Positions 10,234-23,093 of a stretch of 64,000 nt of DNA are shown here, in pieces. This DNA is from Xanthomonas sontii (GTDB taxonomy: Bacteria; Pseudomonadota; Gammaproteobacteria; Xanthomonadales; Xanthomonadaceae): positions 3,408,001 through 3,472,000 of the forward strand of contig NZ_CP132342.1 in NCBI RefSeq assembly GCF_040529055.1. The letters are read 5' to 3'. A model generated the notes under the pieces. That model did not search any database. It was not told the DNA's origin and saw only the letters and a program-made list of their open reading frames with translations. Numbering within the stretch: position 1 is the first letter of the stretch; every line of letters starts with the position of its first letter. The position numbers and the translations under genes are program-made.

Positions 10234-10832
10234 GCGCCGCGGCCATGGCCCTGGACCAGGTGATGCGCTATCACGACACGCGCTTCCAGACGATGGCGGC
10301 CAAGCTGTTGCCGACCCAGTACCTGGTGGTGGACGACGACACCGCGCTGACCACCATCCTGGGCTCGTGCGTGGCCGCCTGCATCCGCGACCCGCTGCTG
10401 AAGATCGGCGGCATGAACCACTTCATGCTGCCCGACGGCCAGAGCGGCGACGGCGCGCCGGCCCGCTACGGCAGCTACGCGATGGAAGTGCTGATCAACG
10501 ACCTGCTCAAGCGCGGCGCCGCCCGCAACCGCCTGGAAGCCAAGGTGTTCGGCGGCGGCAACGTGCTCAAGGGCTTCACCAACAATCCGGTCGGCACGCG
10601 CAACGCCGACTTCGTGCTGAACTACCTCAAGGCCGAACATATCCCGGTGGTGGCCGAGGATCTGCGCGGCATCCATCCGCGCAAGATCTGGTTCTTCCCC
10701 GCTACCGGCCGCGTGGTCGTGCAGCGCCTGCCGCACGCGCACGAGGAAGCCGAAATCGCCGCGGCCGAGTCGGCGGTGCGCGCCCGTCTCGCCAAAGCCC
10801 CCGTCACCGGTGCCGTGGAGTTGTTCGAATGA
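10230..10832 (+). CDS. cheD: Chemoreceptor glutamine deamidase CheD
   Basis: A 200-residue protein, typical for CheD. The family deamidates glutamine side chains on chemoreceptors and can interact with CheC-type phosphatases or CheB. Seen: the catalytic Cys in [12 protein letters not shown], the His in GGMNHFMLP, and the [10 protein letters not shown] block. It begins inside the cheR stop codon (ATGA) and ends inside the cheB start codon, so expression is coupled to both. It completes the receptor-modification module. Confidence 0.96.
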   Translation: MSAAAMALDQVMRYHDTRFQTMAAKLLPTQYLVVDDDTALTTILGSCVAACIRDPLLKIGGMNHFMLPDGQSGDGAPARYGSYAMEVLINDLLKRGAARNRLEAKVFGGGNVLKGFTNNPVGTRNADFVLNYLKAEHIPVVAEDLRGIHPRKIWFFPATGRVVVQRLPHAHEEAEIAAAESAVRARLAKAPVTGAVELFE

Positions 10833-11902
10833 GCCTGGAAGCCCCTTGCCGCGTGCTGATCGTCGACGACTCGGCGGTCGTGCGACAGATCCTTACCGAA
10901 ATCCTGTCGGGCGCGCCCGGCGTGGAAGTGGTCGGCTCGGCCGCCGACCCGCTGCTGGCGCGCGAGAAGATCAAGCGTCTGAATCCGGACGTGATCACCC
11001 TGGACGTGGAAATGCCGCGCATGGACGGGCTGGCGTTCCTGGAAAACCTGATGCGGCTGCGGCCCACGCCGGTGGTGATGATCTCCTCGCTGACCGAGCG
11101 CGGCGCCGACACCACCCTGCAGGCGCTGTCGCTGGGCGCGGTCGACTTCGTCTCCAAGCCCAAGCTCGACGTGGCCCGCGGGCTGGAGGAGTACGCCGAA
11201 GAGATCATCGCCAAGGTCAAGAACGCGTCCAAGGCCAAGGTCCGCGCCCTGGACCGGCCGGCCGCGCCGAAACCGGCCGGCGCCACCGCCACGCCCGCCG
11301 CGGTGTCCTCGCTGAAGTTCCGCACCACCGACCGGCTGATCGCCATCGGCGCCTCCGCCGGCGGCACCGAAGCGCTGCGCGTGGTGCTGGAAGGCATGCC
11401 GGCCGATGCGCCTGCGGTGGTCATGACCCAGCACCTGCCGGCCGGCTTCAGCACCGCCTTCGCCGACCGCCTCAACCGGCACTCGGCCATGGCCGTGCGC
11501 GAAGCGACCGAAGGCGAAGCGATCCTGCCCGGCCACGCCTACCTGCCGCCCGGCGGCAAACACCTGCAGGTGATCCGCGACGGTGCGCGCTGGCGCTGCA
11601 AGATCGACGACGGTCCGCCGGTCAACCGGCACAAGCCGGCGGTGGACGTGCTGTTCCAGTCGGTGGCACGCAATGCCGGCGCCAACGCCATCGGCGCGAT
11701 CCTCACCGGCATGGGCGACGACGGCGCGCGCGGCCTGTTGGAAATGCTGCAGGCCGGGGCCAGCACCCTGGTCCAGGACGAGGCCACCAGCGTGGTCTGG
11801 GGCATGCCCGGCACCGCCTTCCGCCTGGGCGCGGCGCAGGAGGTCTTGCCGCTGGACAAGATCGCCGAGCGCCTGATCGCCTTGTCCGTGCAGGCGCGCT
11901 GA
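10829..11902 (+). CDS. cheB: Chemotaxis response regulator methylesterase CheB
   Basis: A 357-residue two-domain protein. An N-terminal receiver (about 5-125) contains DDS, the phospho-acceptor in [12 protein letters not shown] and a C-terminal Lys (VSKPK). An Ala/Pro linker leads to the methylesterase domain, with the catalytic Ser in [11 protein letters not shown], His in TQHLPAGFS and Asp in [10 protein letters not shown]. When phosphorylated by CheA it removes methyl groups from receptors, opposing CheR. It overlaps cheD by 4 nt and is followed after 4 nt by a c-di-GMP signalling gene. Confidence 0.97.
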   Translation: MSLEAPCRVLIVDDSAVVRQILTEILSGAPGVEVVGSAADPLLAREKIKRLNPDVITLDVEMPRMDGLAFLENLMRLRPTPVVMISSLTERGADTTLQALSLGAVDFVSKPKLDVARGLEEYAEEIIAKVKNASKAKVRALDRPAAPKPAGATATPAAVSSLKFRTTDRLIAIGASAGGTEALRVVLEGMPADAPAVVMTQHLPAGFSTAFADRLNRHSAMAVREATEGEAILPGHAYLPPGGKHLQVIRDGARWRCKIDDGPPVNRHKPAVDVLFQSVARNAGANAIGAILTGMGDDGARGLLEMLQAGASTLVQDEATSVVWGMPGTAFRLGAAQEVLPLDKIAERLIALSVQAR

Positions 11903-11906
11903 CACC

Positions 11907-14504
11907 ATGCCGGGCCGCCGCGTCACAACGTCGAGCGTGCCCAGCGACGTCAGCGTGGAGGCGGCGCGGGTGGCATCGGCGCGTTCCGAACTGGACCTGC
12001 TGCTCTGCCTGCAATACGCACCGGAAGGCGTGCTGATCGTCGATCCGCAGGCGCGTGTGGTTGCCTTCAACCACACCGCCGAGGCGCTGTGGAACCGTCC
12101 CCGCGCGCAGGTGCTGGGGCGTCCGCTCGGCGAGTTGGCCGATGCCGACGTGCGCGAAGACTTCCTCGCGCAGTGTCTGCGCGACGGCGGCAGCGGCAGC
12201 TACGAGCTGCTGTTGCGCGACTACGATGGCGCAGCGCGCTGGCTGGCGGTGAGCGCGGCGCGGGCACCGCAGCACTACAGCCAATTGCAGGTGCTGTTCG
12301 TGCGCGACATCAGCGCCGAGCGCGCCCGCGACGCCAGGATGCGGCTGCTGTCGCTGGCGTTGGACTCCAGCGACAACGCCATCGTCGTCTGCGATCCGGA
12401 ATTGAACACCCTCTATGTCAACGCCGGCTTCAGCCAGGTGTTCGGCTACGCCGAGAGCGAAGTGCTGGGACGCCTGCCCAGCACCGTGCTGACCGGCCCC
12501 GGCACCGACCTGCAGACCGTGCAGCAGACCCGCGAGCGCGTGCGCGCCGGTCTCGGCCACCAGGCCGACATCCTGGCCTATCGCAAGGATGGCACGCCGC
12601 TGTGGGCCACCCTGGTGGCCACCCCCATCGCCAGCGAGGATGGCAGCCAACAGCACTACATCCTCTCGTTCACCGACATCACCCAGAGCAAGATGCACGA
12701 GGTGCTGCACAAGAACGTGCTGGATGCGCTGGTCCGCGAACAGCCGCTGATCGAGGTCGCCACGCTGATCTGCAAGGAGGTCGAGCGCATCGCGCCGGAA
12801 CTGATGGCCGCGATCGTGAGTGTGGACGGCAGCGGCTGCCTGCAGCCGCTGGCGGCGCCGAGCATGCCGGCGCGGTTCGGCGAGACCATGAACAACATGC
12901 GCGCCGGACCGCGTGCCGGCGCCCTTGCCACCTCGATCTGGCGCGGCAAGCAGGTACTGGTCCTCGACCCGCACACCGACCCGCTGTTCGCCGACTACCT
13001 GGGGCTGGTGCAGCATGTGCAGTTGGGCACCTGCGTGGCCACCCCGATCAAGTCCAGCAGCGGTCGCGTCCTCGGCAGCTTCGCGCTGTGCTATCGGCAG
13101 GTGCGCGAGCCATTGGCCTGGCACCTGCGTCTGATCGAGCTCTGCGTGCATCTGTGCGCCTTGGCGCTGGAACGCGAGCAGACCAGGGCACGCGTGCACC
13201 AGCTCGCCTTCTACGACTCGCTCACCGGCCTGCCCAACCGGGTGATGTTCAGCGCCCGCGCCGAGCAGGCGCTGGCCGCCGCCGAGCATCAGGGCGCACC
13301 GGTGGCGATCCTGTTCGTGGACCTCGACCGCTTCAAGCGCATCAACGAGACCCAGGGCCATGCCGCCGGCGACGGCCTGCTGCGCGACATCGCCCGGCGC
13401 ATCGGCGACACCCTGGGCCTGACCGATTTGGTCGGTCGCCAGGCCGGAGACGAGTTCGTCCTGATGCTGCCGAACTGCAGCGTCGAGCAGGCCGCCGGCG
13501 TCGCCGAACGCCTGCTGCTGGCGCTGGCCGAGCCGCTGGTGGTCGGCCAGGTGACCCTGCACCCCAGCGCCAGCATCGGCGTGGCCATGTTCCCCGACGA
13601 CGGCCGCGACATCGAGACCTTGCTGCGCCATGCCGACCTGGCCATGTTCCGGGCCAAGCGCGAGGGCGGCGACAGCGTGTGCTACTTCAGTTCCGACATG
13701 AACCGCATGGCGCAGGAACGCGTGGCGATGGAGACCGCGCTGCGCGACGCCCTGCATCGCGACAAACTGCAACTGCACTACCAGCCGCAACTGGACAGCC
13801 AGGCACCGCACGCGCTGTACGGCGTGGAGGCGCTGCTGCGCTGGGAACATCCCAATCTCGGCGCGATCTCGCCGGCGCGGTTCGTGCCGATGGCCGAAGA
13901 ATGCGGGTTGATCGACGAACTCGGGCAGTGGGTCTTGCGCGAAGCCTGCCGGCAGATGGCCGACTGGCGTCTGCGCGGCATCGCGGTGCCGCGCGTGGCG
14001 GTGAACCTGTCGGCGAACAACTTCGCCGACCCCGAATTGCCCATGCGGGTGGAAGCCCTGCTCGCCGCGTCCGGCCTGCAACCGGCCGACCTGGCACTGG
14101 AAATGACCGAGAGCGTCATGCTCTCCAACACCAACGCGGTGCTGGCCAACCTGCGCCAATTGCAGGCCAGCGGCGTGCTGTTGTCGCTGGACGACTTCGG
14201 CACCGGCTATTCCAGCCTCAGCCATCTGCACCAATTGCCGGTCAACGAGCTCAAGCTGGACATGAGCTTCGTCAGCGACCTGGAGCACTGCCAGACTTCG
14301 CGGGCACTGACCACCTCGGTGCTGCGGATCGGCGAGACCCTGGGCATGCACACGGTCGCCGAGGGCGTGGAAACCGAAGCGCAACGCGCGTTCCTGGCGC
14401 GGCTGGGCTGCCGCGTGCTGCAGGGCTTCCTGTTCGCGCCGGCGCTGCCGGCGGCGGCGCTGGAACACTGGCTGCAAGGGCGAGCGCTCGCACCACAGGC
14501 CTAG
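11907..14504 (+). CDS. PAS-PAS-GAF-GGDEF-EAL c-di-GMP signalling protein
   Basis: An 865-residue soluble multidomain protein. Order: a PAS domain (about 25-130), a second PAS (145-265), a GAF-like domain (275-425), GGDEF (430-600) and EAL (610-860). The GGDEF site reads AGDEF (residues 513-517). The EAL domain looks complete: GVEALLRW, NLSANNF, EMTES, DDFGTGYSS, the Lys of LKLDMSF, AEGVE and LQGF are all present. It is therefore probably an active c-di-GMP phosphodiesterase; synthesis by the variant site is possible but unproven. It starts 4 nt after cheB and is likely in the same FliA-driven operon. Confidence 0.93.
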   Translation: MPGRRVTTSSVPSDVSVEAARVASARSELDLLLCLQYAPEGVLIVDPQARVVAFNHTAEALWNRPRAQVLGRPLGELADADVREDFLAQCLRDGGSGSYELLLRDYDGAARWLAVSAARAPQHYSQLQVLFVRDISAERARDARMRLLSLALDSSDNAIVVCDPELNTLYVNAGFSQVFGYAESEVLGRLPSTVLTGPGTDLQTVQQTRERVRAGLGHQADILAYRKDGTPLWATLVATPIASEDGSQQHYILSFTDITQSKMHEVLHKNVLDALVREQPLIEVATLICKEVERIAPELMAAIVSVDGSGCLQPLAAPSMPARFGETMNNMRAGPRAGALATSIWRGKQVLVLDPHTDPLFADYLGLVQHVQLGTCVATPIKSSSGRVLGSFALCYRQVREPLAWHLRLIELCVHLCALALEREQTRARVHQLAFYDSLTGLPNRVMFSARAEQALAAAEHQGAPVAILFVDLDRFKRINETQGHAAGDGLLRDIARRIGDTLGLTDLVGRQAGDEFVLMLPNCSVEQAAGVAERLLLALAEPLVVGQVTLHPSASIGVAMFPDDGRDIETLLRHADLAMFRAKREGGDSVCYFSSDMNRMAQERVAMETALRDALHRDKLQLHYQPQLDSQAPHALYGVEALLRWEHPNLGAISPARFVPMAEECGLIDELGQWVLREACRQMADWRLRGIAVPRVAVNLSANNFADPELPMRVEALLAASGLQPADLALEMTESVMLSNTNAVLANLRQLQASGVLLSLDDFGTGYSSLSHLHQLPVNELKLDMSFVSDLEHCQTSRALTTSVLRIGETLGMHTVAEGVETEAQRAFLARLGCRVLQGFLFAPALPAAALEHWLQGRALAPQA

Positions 14505-14550
14505 CGCAAGCAGGCGGCGAACCCACCGTCGTACGCAGCGCAGGCACCAC

Positions 14551-14587
14551 CAACGAAAAAGCCCGGCAGTGCCGGGCTTCTTCGTTG
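14551..14587. terminator. Bidirectional terminator between the GGDEF/EAL gene and acnB
   Basis: A near-symmetrical hairpin with outer arms CAACGAA/TTCGTTG and inner stem AAGCCCGGC/GCCGGGCTT. A-rich and T-rich flanks serve both strands of this convergent pair. Confidence 0.9.
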
Positions 14588-14636
14588 CGACCGTGCCGCA
14601 TCGGCGGCACGTCGCGTCAGCGCATCGCCGGGGCGA

Positions 14637-17228
14637 TCAGGCCGCGACCGTCGCGGCCACGTCCTGGTAGTCCTGGATCTGATCGAAGTTCATGTAGCGA
14701 TAGATCTGTTCGCCACTGGTCTTGATCACGCCCACGTCGGCCATGTACTCGTCCTTGGTCGGGATGCGGCCCAGGCGCGAGCAGATCGCCGCCAGTTCCG
14801 CCGAGCCCAGGTACACGTTGGTGTTGCGGCCCAGGCGGTTGGGGAAGTTGCGGGTGGAGGTCGAGAACACCGTGGCGCCCTCGCGCGCCTGCGCCTGGTT
14901 GCCCATGCACAGCGAGCAGCCCGGCATTTCCATGCGCGCGCCGGCGGCGCCGAAGGTGCCGTAGTGGCCTTCCTTGGTCAGCTCCGAGGCGTCCATCTTG
15001 GTCGGCGGCGCGACCCACAGGCGGGTCGGGATGTCGCGCTTGCCTTCCAGCAGCTTGGCCGCGGCACGGAAGTGGCCGATGTTGGTCATGCACGAGCCGA
15101 TGAACACTTCGTCGATCGCCGCACCGGCGACGTCGGACAGGGTCTTCACGTCGTCCGGGTCGTTCGGGCAGGCCACGATCGGCTCGTGGATGTCGGCCAG
15201 GTCGATCTCGATCACCGCCGCGTACTCGGCGTCGGCATCGGGCTCGAGCAGTTGCGGGTCGGCCAGCCACTCCTCCATCTTCTTGATCCGCCGCGCCAGC
15301 GAACGCGCGTCGGCATAGCCTTCGGCGATCATCCACTTCAGCAGGGTGATGTTGCTGGTCAGGTACTCGACGATCGGCTCCTTGTTCAGGCGCACCGTGC
15401 AGCCGGCGGCCGACCGCTCGGCGGAGGCGTCGGACAGTTCGAACGCCTGCTCCACCTTCAGCTCCGGCAGGCCTTCGATCTCCAGGATGCGGCCGGAGAA
15501 GATGTTCTTCTTGCCCTGCTTGGCCACGGTCAGCAGGCCCTGCTTGATCGCATACAGCGGGATCGCGTTGACCAGATCGCGCAGGGTCACGCCCGGCTGC
15601 ATCTGCCCCTTGAAGCGCACCAGCACGCTCTCGGGCATGTCCAGCGGCATGACGCCGGTGGCGGCGGCGAAGGCGACCAGGCCGGAACCGGCCGGGAACG
15701 AGATGCCGATCGGGAAGCGGGTGTGCGAGTCACCGCCGGTGCCGACGGTGTCGGGCAGCAGCATGCGGTTGAGCCAGCTGTGGATCACGCCGTCGCCCGG
15801 ACGCAGCGACACGCCGCCGCGGGTGGAGATGAACTCCGGCAGGGTGTGGTGGGTCTTGACGTCCACCGGCTTCGGATACGCCGCGGTGTGGCAGAACGAC
15901 TGCATCACCAGGTCGGCGGAGAAGCCCAGGCAGGCCAGATCCTTCAGCTCGTCGCGGGTCATCGGGCCGGTGGTGTCCTGCGAGCCGACCGAGGTCATCT
16001 TCGGTTCGCAGTAGGTGCCCGGGCGCATGCCCTGGCCTTCCGGCAGCCCACAGGCGCGGCCGACCATCTTCTGCGCCAGCGAGAAGCCCTTGCCGGTGTC
16101 CGGCGGGTCCATCGGCAGGCGGAACAGGGTCGAGGCCGGCAGGCCCAGGAACTCGCGCGCCTTGGCGGTGAGGCCACGGCCGACGATCAGCGGGATGCGG
16201 CCGCCGGCGCGCACTTCGTCGAACAGCACGTCCGACTTCATCGCGAACTCGGCGATCACCTGCCCGTTCTTCAGCGCCTTGCCCTCGTACGGACGCAGTT
16301 CGACCACATCGCCGTGCTCCATCTGCGACACGTCCAGCTCGATCGGCAGCGCGCCGGCGTCTTCCATGGTGTTGTAGAAGATCGGCGCGATCTTCGAACC
16401 CAGGCACACGCCGCCGAAACGCTTGTTGGGGATGTACGGGATGTCCTCGCCGGTCCACCACAGCACCGAGTTGGTCGCCGACTTGCGCGAAGAACCGGTA
16501 CCGACCACGTCGCCGACGTAGGCGACCAGGTGGCCCTTGCCCTTGAGGTCGGCGATGGCCTGGATCGGGCCGCGCTTGCCGTCTTCTTCCGGCTCGAACG
16601 GGGCGCCGTCGCGCTTGTTCTTGAGCATCGCCAGCGCGTGCAGCGGGATGTCCGGGCGGGTGGTGGCGTCCGGCGCCGGCGACAGGTCGTCGGTGTTGGT
16701 CTCGCCCGGCACCTTGAACACGGTGATGGTCAGGCTCTGCGGCACTTCCGGCTTGCTGGTGAACCACTCGGCCTCGGCCCAGCTCTGCAGCACCGCCTTG
16801 GCGTGCGCGTTGCCGGCCTCGGCCTTCTCCTGCACGTCGTGGAAGGCGTCGAAGATCAGCAGGGTGTGCTTGAGACCCTCGGCGGCGACCGCGCCCAGTT
16901 CCGGGTTGTCCAGCAGTTCGACCAGCGGATGGATGTTGTAGCCGCCGAGCATGGTGCCCAGCAGTTCGGTGGCGCGGGTGGGCGTGATCAGCGGGGTCTT
17001 CTCGCTGCCGAAGGCGACCGCGGCCAGGTACGAGGCCTTGACCTTGGCGGCGTCGTCGACGCCGGCGGGCACGCGGTGGCTCAGCAGTTCGACCAGGAAC
17101 TGCTCCTCGCCGGCCGGCGGGTTCTTCAGCAGCTCGATGACCTGCGCGGTCTGCTGCGCGCTCAGCGGCAGCGGCGGGATTCCGAGCGCGGCGCGCTCTG
17201 CAACGTGGTGGCGATAGGCTTCCAACAT
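14637..17228 (-). CDS. acnB: Aconitate hydratase B
   Basis: An 863-residue AcnB-type aconitase of the TCA cycle, interconverting citrate and isocitrate on a [4Fe-4S] cluster. AcnB also isomerises 2-methylcitrate-derived substrates in some bacteria. Seen: the AcnB-specific N-terminal HEAT-like domain ([16 protein letters not shown]), the swivel segment with [17 protein letters not shown], and the cluster ligands in [19 protein letters not shown] and [10 protein letters not shown]. Full length for the family. It is convergent with the chemotaxis operon and is followed upstream by a toxin-antitoxin pair and acnA. Confidence 0.97.
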   Translation of the reverse strand: MLEAYRHHVAERAALGIPPLPLSAQQTAQVIELLKNPPAGEEQFLVELLSHRVPAGVDDAAKVKASYLAAVAFGSEKTPLITPTRATELLGTMLGGYNIHPLVELLDNPELGAVAAEGLKHTLLIFDAFHDVQEKAEAGNAHAKAVLQSWAEAEWFTSKPEVPQSLTITVFKVPGETNTDDLSPAPDATTRPDIPLHALAMLKNKRDGAPFEPEEDGKRGPIQAIADLKGKGHLVAYVGDVVGTGSSRKSATNSVLWWTGEDIPYIPNKRFGGVCLGSKIAPIFYNTMEDAGALPIELDVSQMEHGDVVELRPYEGKALKNGQVIAEFAMKSDVLFDEVRAGGRIPLIVGRGLTAKAREFLGLPASTLFRLPMDPPDTGKGFSLAQKMVGRACGLPEGQGMRPGTYCEPKMTSVGSQDTTGPMTRDELKDLACLGFSADLVMQSFCHTAAYPKPVDVKTHHTLPEFISTRGGVSLRPGDGVIHSWLNRMLLPDTVGTGGDSHTRFPIGISFPAGSGLVAFAAATGVMPLDMPESVLVRFKGQMQPGVTLRDLVNAIPLYAIKQGLLTVAKQGKKNIFSGRILEIEGLPELKVEQAFELSDASAERSAAGCTVRLNKEPIVEYLTSNITLLKWMIAEGYADARSLARRIKKMEEWLADPQLLEPDADAEYAAVIEIDLADIHEPIVACPNDPDDVKTLSDVAGAAIDEVFIGSCMTNIGHFRAAAKLLEGKRDIPTRLWVAPPTKMDASELTKEGHYGTFGAAGARMEMPGCSLCMGNQAQAREGATVFSTSTRNFPNRLGRNTNVYLGSAELAAICSRLGRIPTKDEYMADVGVIKTSGEQIYRYMNFDQIQDYQDVAATVAA

Positions 17229-17280
17229 GCGGGTTCTCCGGAAAAATACGGTGGGGATGTGCGGCAGCGGCGGCGCGGCG

Positions 17281-17688
17281 TCAGCCGGCAGGCTTGGGGA
17301 CGATGATCTTCAGGCCTTTGAAGTAATCGCGAAAAAAGCGGTCGTCGTGGGTGATCAGGCCATCGCATTGCAGCAGCGCATGCGCACCGATCAGGAAATC
17401 GGCCACCACCCGCTCGCGCTTGCCGCCACGGGCGCGGAAGCGGCGCTGCATCTCGCCGGCGCGCAAGGCCGACTTGGCCTCCAGCGCGCTGAAGCGGATG
17501 CTCATGTCCTCCAGCACCGACAAGGCCTCGGCGCCGTCGCGCAGCGCGCTGCAGACTTCGGCCAGGACGATGTCGCAGACCACCACCGGGCCGGTGCTCA
17601 GGCACTGGCGCAGGCAGGCTTCGGTGGCGTCGGCCTGCGGGCCGTCGGCCAGCAGGTCCACCAGCACGGACGAGTCGATGGCGATCAT
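17281..17688 (-). CDS. vapC: VapC-type PIN-domain toxin ribonuclease
   Basis: A 135-residue PIN-domain protein. Seen: the N-terminal DSSVLVDLL with the first catalytic Asp, [11 protein letters not shown] with the conserved Glu, [25 protein letters not shown] with the later acidic residues and the family's LITHD-RF motif. VapC toxins cut RNA (often initiator tRNA or rRNA) when freed from antitoxin. It starts at 17688, overlapping the end of the AbrB-type antitoxin gene by 4 nt, the usual coupled arrangement. The RNA target is unknown. Confidence 0.9.
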   Translation of the reverse strand: MIAIDSSVLVDLLADGPQADATEACLRQCLSTGPVVVCDIVLAEVCSALRDGAEALSVLEDMSIRFSALEAKSALRAGEMQRRFRARGGKRERVVADFLIGAHALLQCDGLITHDDRFFRDYFKGLKIIVPKPAG

Positions 17689-17948
17689 GCGCCGGCGTCG
17701 GGCTCGGGTTCGAACGGATCGCCCGGGGCACGGCCGCGGATGGCGCGCATCGCCTCGTCGGTGCTGGCGAAGCCGTCGAGCTTGAAGCGGCCGCGGGCGC
17801 GCGAGATGGCATCGTCCACGCTCTTGCGCAGGATGATCCGGCCGCCATCCAGTTCCACCTTCAGGATGGTGCCCTTGCTCAGGCCCAGCGCATCGCGCAC
17901 GGCCTTCGGCAGGGTGATCTGACCGCGTTCGGCGACAGTGGCTTCCAT
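17685..17948 (-). CDS. vapB: VapB-type antitoxin, AbrB/SpoVT DNA-binding domain
   Basis: An 87-residue protein. The first ~45 residues form a swapped-hairpin AbrB fold (TVAERGQITLPKAVRDALGL, then GGRIILRK), which in this family binds the operon's own promoter. The acidic C-terminal tail (GDPFEPEPDAG) probably wraps the toxin. It directly precedes and overlaps vapC. AT-rich sequence with ATGTACGAATTTTACAT-like symmetry lies just upstream (about 17966-17990) and could be its operator (inference). Confidence 0.88.
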   Translation of the reverse strand: MEATVAERGQITLPKAVRDALGLSKGTILKVELDGGRIILRKSVDDAISRARGRFKLDGFASTDEAMRAIRGRAPGDPFEPEPDAGA

Positions 17949-18097
17949 CGGGCGGGCTCCACAAGGTATGTACGAATTTTACATACTTGAAGCGTCATAC
18001 TCAAGCCCGCATACAGCGCCGGTCACACCTGCCATACACACTGAATCGGTCAGAATGACCGCAGTCCCTACAGCCGCGACGCCATAGGAGTTCCGTG

Positions 18098-20857
<2,760 letters not shown>

Positions 20858-21380
20858 TCCGCCCGCGGGTGTCCGACAGCGGAAGCCCGGCCCCCGCGAC
20901 TGCGCGGGGGCGCTGCGCCGGCGCGCGAACCCGTGGTTCGCAAGCGTGCCGGCTCGCCCACCACGGCGGCCTGCTGCAGTACGTGCTGCGTCAGTGGCCT
21001 GCGCGCCGATCCGCCCGCGGGTGTCCGACAGCGGAAGCCCGGCCCCCGCGACTGCGCGGGGGCGCTGCGCCGGCGCGCGAACCCGTGGTTCGCAAGCGCG
21101 CCGGCTCGCCCACCACGGCGGCCTGCTGCAGTACGTGCTGCGTCAGTTGGCCGCGCGCTGACCGACCCTGCGGTTTCCGGCAGCGGAAACCCGGCCCCCG
21201 CGCCAGCGCGGGGGCGCTGCGCCGGCACGCGAACCAATGGTTCGCAAGCGTGCCGGCTCGCCCACCACGGCGGCCTGCTGCAGTACGTGCTGCGGCAGTT
21301 GGCTGCGCGCTGACCGACCCGGCGGCTTCCAACAGCGGAAGCCCGGCCCCCGCGACTGCGCGGGGGCGCTGCGCGGTGGC

Positions 21381-22925
21381 TCAGGGCGCGTCCTCGTCGC
21401 TGCGCAAGGCGCGCAGCAAGCCGATCATGTACAGCACCAGGATGAACGAGAACGGCAGGCCGCACAGCACCACCGCGGTCTGCATCGCGGTGAAGTTGCC
21501 GGCCAGCAGCAGTCCGATGCTGGCCACCGTGATGCCCGCCGCCCAGAACACGCGCAGCCAGATCGGCGCATCGTGCTCGTCCTCCGTGCCGCCCTCGACC
21601 CGACGCGTACACAGGTTGGCGATCATCAAGGTGCCCGAATCCACCGGGGTCAGGAACAGCACGAAGCCGATCACCACCGCGGCGCCGGCCACGTACGGCG
21701 CGGCGGGCAGATATTCCAGCAGCTTGAACAGGGTCATCGCCGCATCGTGCTGCGCCACCTGGCCCAGAACCGCCTGGCCATGGTTGAGCACCAGATCGAT
21801 CGCGGTGTTGCCGAAGATCGACAACCACGCCAGGGTGAAACCCAGCGGGATCAGCAACACCCCCAGAATCACCTCGCGAATGGTGCGGCCGCGCGAGATC
21901 CGGGCGACGAACAGCCCCACGAACGGCGCCCAGGCGATCCACCACGCCCAATAGAACAGCGTCCACGAGCCGAGCCAGGTGCGCCCGTTGCGATCGTTGA
22001 GATACATCTCGAAGCTCTTGCGCACGAACGCGGCCAGATAGTCGCCGGTGTTCTGCACCAGGCCGTCCAGCAGGTGCAGGGTCGGCCCGGTGCACAGCAC
22101 GAACAGCAGCAGCACGCACAGCAGGCGCACATTGAGGTTGGACAGCCAGGCGATGCCCTTCTCCACCCCTGCGACCACGCCCAGCGTCGCCACCGCCATC
22201 ATCGCCAGCACGATCAGCACCAGCACCTGCGGGGTATTGGGCAGGCCGAACAGGTAGACCAGGCCCGATTGCAGCACCAGCGCGCCGATGCCCAGGTTGG
22301 TGACCATGGAGATCAGCGTGGCCAGGATGCCGAAGCCATCCACCATGTCGCCGATGCGGCCATGCACGCGGTCGCCGAAGACCGGCTGCAATGCCGAGCG
22401 CAACGCCAGCGGCAGGTTGCGGCGATAGGCGAAATACCCCAGCGCCACGCCCACCAGCGCGTACAGCGCCCAGCCGTGCAGCCCCCAGTGCAGAAAGGTC
22501 AGCACCAGCGCCTCGCGCGCGGCCGCCGCGGTGCCGCCAGGCTGTCCGGGCGGGCTCAGGAAATGATCCAGCGGCTCGTAGGCACCGTAGTACAGCAGCG
22601 CGATGCCGATACCGGCGGAAAACAGCATCGACACCCAGGCCACGTAGCCGAACGCCGGCACTTCGTCGTTGCGGCCCAGGCGGATGCGCCCGTACGGCGA
22701 AGCCGCCAGCCACAGCACGAACCCCAGGCACGCCACGATCAACACCATGTACCACCAGCCGAAACCGGCCGACACCCCGGCCTGCGCCCATTGCAGCCAG
22801 TGTTCGCTGGCCTCGGGGAAGAGCACGGTGAGCAGCCCGAGCACGCCGATGGACAGCGATGCGCTGAAGAACACGAAGCGATTCAGGCGCAGGGCCGAGC
22901 GCTTGGGAGGAGCCTGGAAAGACAT
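21381..22925 (-). CDS. betT: BCCT-family choline/betaine transporter
   Basis: A 514-residue membrane protein with about 12 hydrophobic segments. Seen: the BCCT core WVSMLFSAGIGIALLYYGAYEP and WTLFYWAWWIAWAPFVGLFVARISRG, the signature of betaine/choline/carnitine transporters driven by sodium or protons. It lacks the long C-terminal cytoplasmic extension of E. coli BetT (about 677 residues), so osmotic regulation may differ. It diverges from betI-betB-betA across a palindromic operator, which supports choline or betaine as substrate. The exact substrate is inferred. Confidence 0.88.
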   Translation of the reverse strand: MSFQAPPKRSALRLNRFVFFSASLSIGVLGLLTVLFPEASEHWLQWAQAGVSAGFGWWYMVLIVACLGFVLWLAASPYGRIRLGRNDEVPAFGYVAWVSMLFSAGIGIALLYYGAYEPLDHFLSPPGQPGGTAAAAREALVLTFLHWGLHGWALYALVGVALGYFAYRRNLPLALRSALQPVFGDRVHGRIGDMVDGFGILATLISMVTNLGIGALVLQSGLVYLFGLPNTPQVLVLIVLAMMAVATLGVVAGVEKGIAWLSNLNVRLLCVLLLFVLCTGPTLHLLDGLVQNTGDYLAAFVRKSFEMYLNDRNGRTWLGSWTLFYWAWWIAWAPFVGLFVARISRGRTIREVILGVLLIPLGFTLAWLSIFGNTAIDLVLNHGQAVLGQVAQHDAAMTLFKLLEYLPAAPYVAGAAVVIGFVLFLTPVDSGTLMIANLCTRRVEGGTEDEHDAPIWLRVFWAAGITVASIGLLLAGNFTAMQTAVVLCGLPFSFILVLYMIGLLRALRSDEDAP

Positions 22926-23013
22926 GCAGTTGTCTCATCGGTCCGGATGGGCGCATGGGCAAGGCCGGACCGGAAACCGGGCCTATGGCGTGGGGGGCGG
23001 GTGCATCGTATGG

Positions 23014-23041
23014 TTTATTGATTGAACGTTCAATCAATAAA
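23014..23041. promoter_or_regulatory. Probable BetI operator, perfect 28-bp palindrome
   Basis: Two perfectly complementary half-sites centred on AACGTT, each containing TTATTGATTGAAC or its complement. It lies in the betT/betI divergent intergenic region, 53 bp before betI. Position and symmetry fit a TetR-family dimer-of-dimers site. Confidence 0.85.
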
Positions 23042-23093
23042 AAGCATAATGGCCGCCAGCCGATCCCGTGGGATCGAAGACCGTGGAGCCGCG

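Noticed and set aside
20858..21954. Plus-strand open frames running through the acnA-tail repeats into betT
   Set aside because: They arise because the 152-bp unit shifts frame and loses stops; no ribosome site and the rest is antisense to betT.
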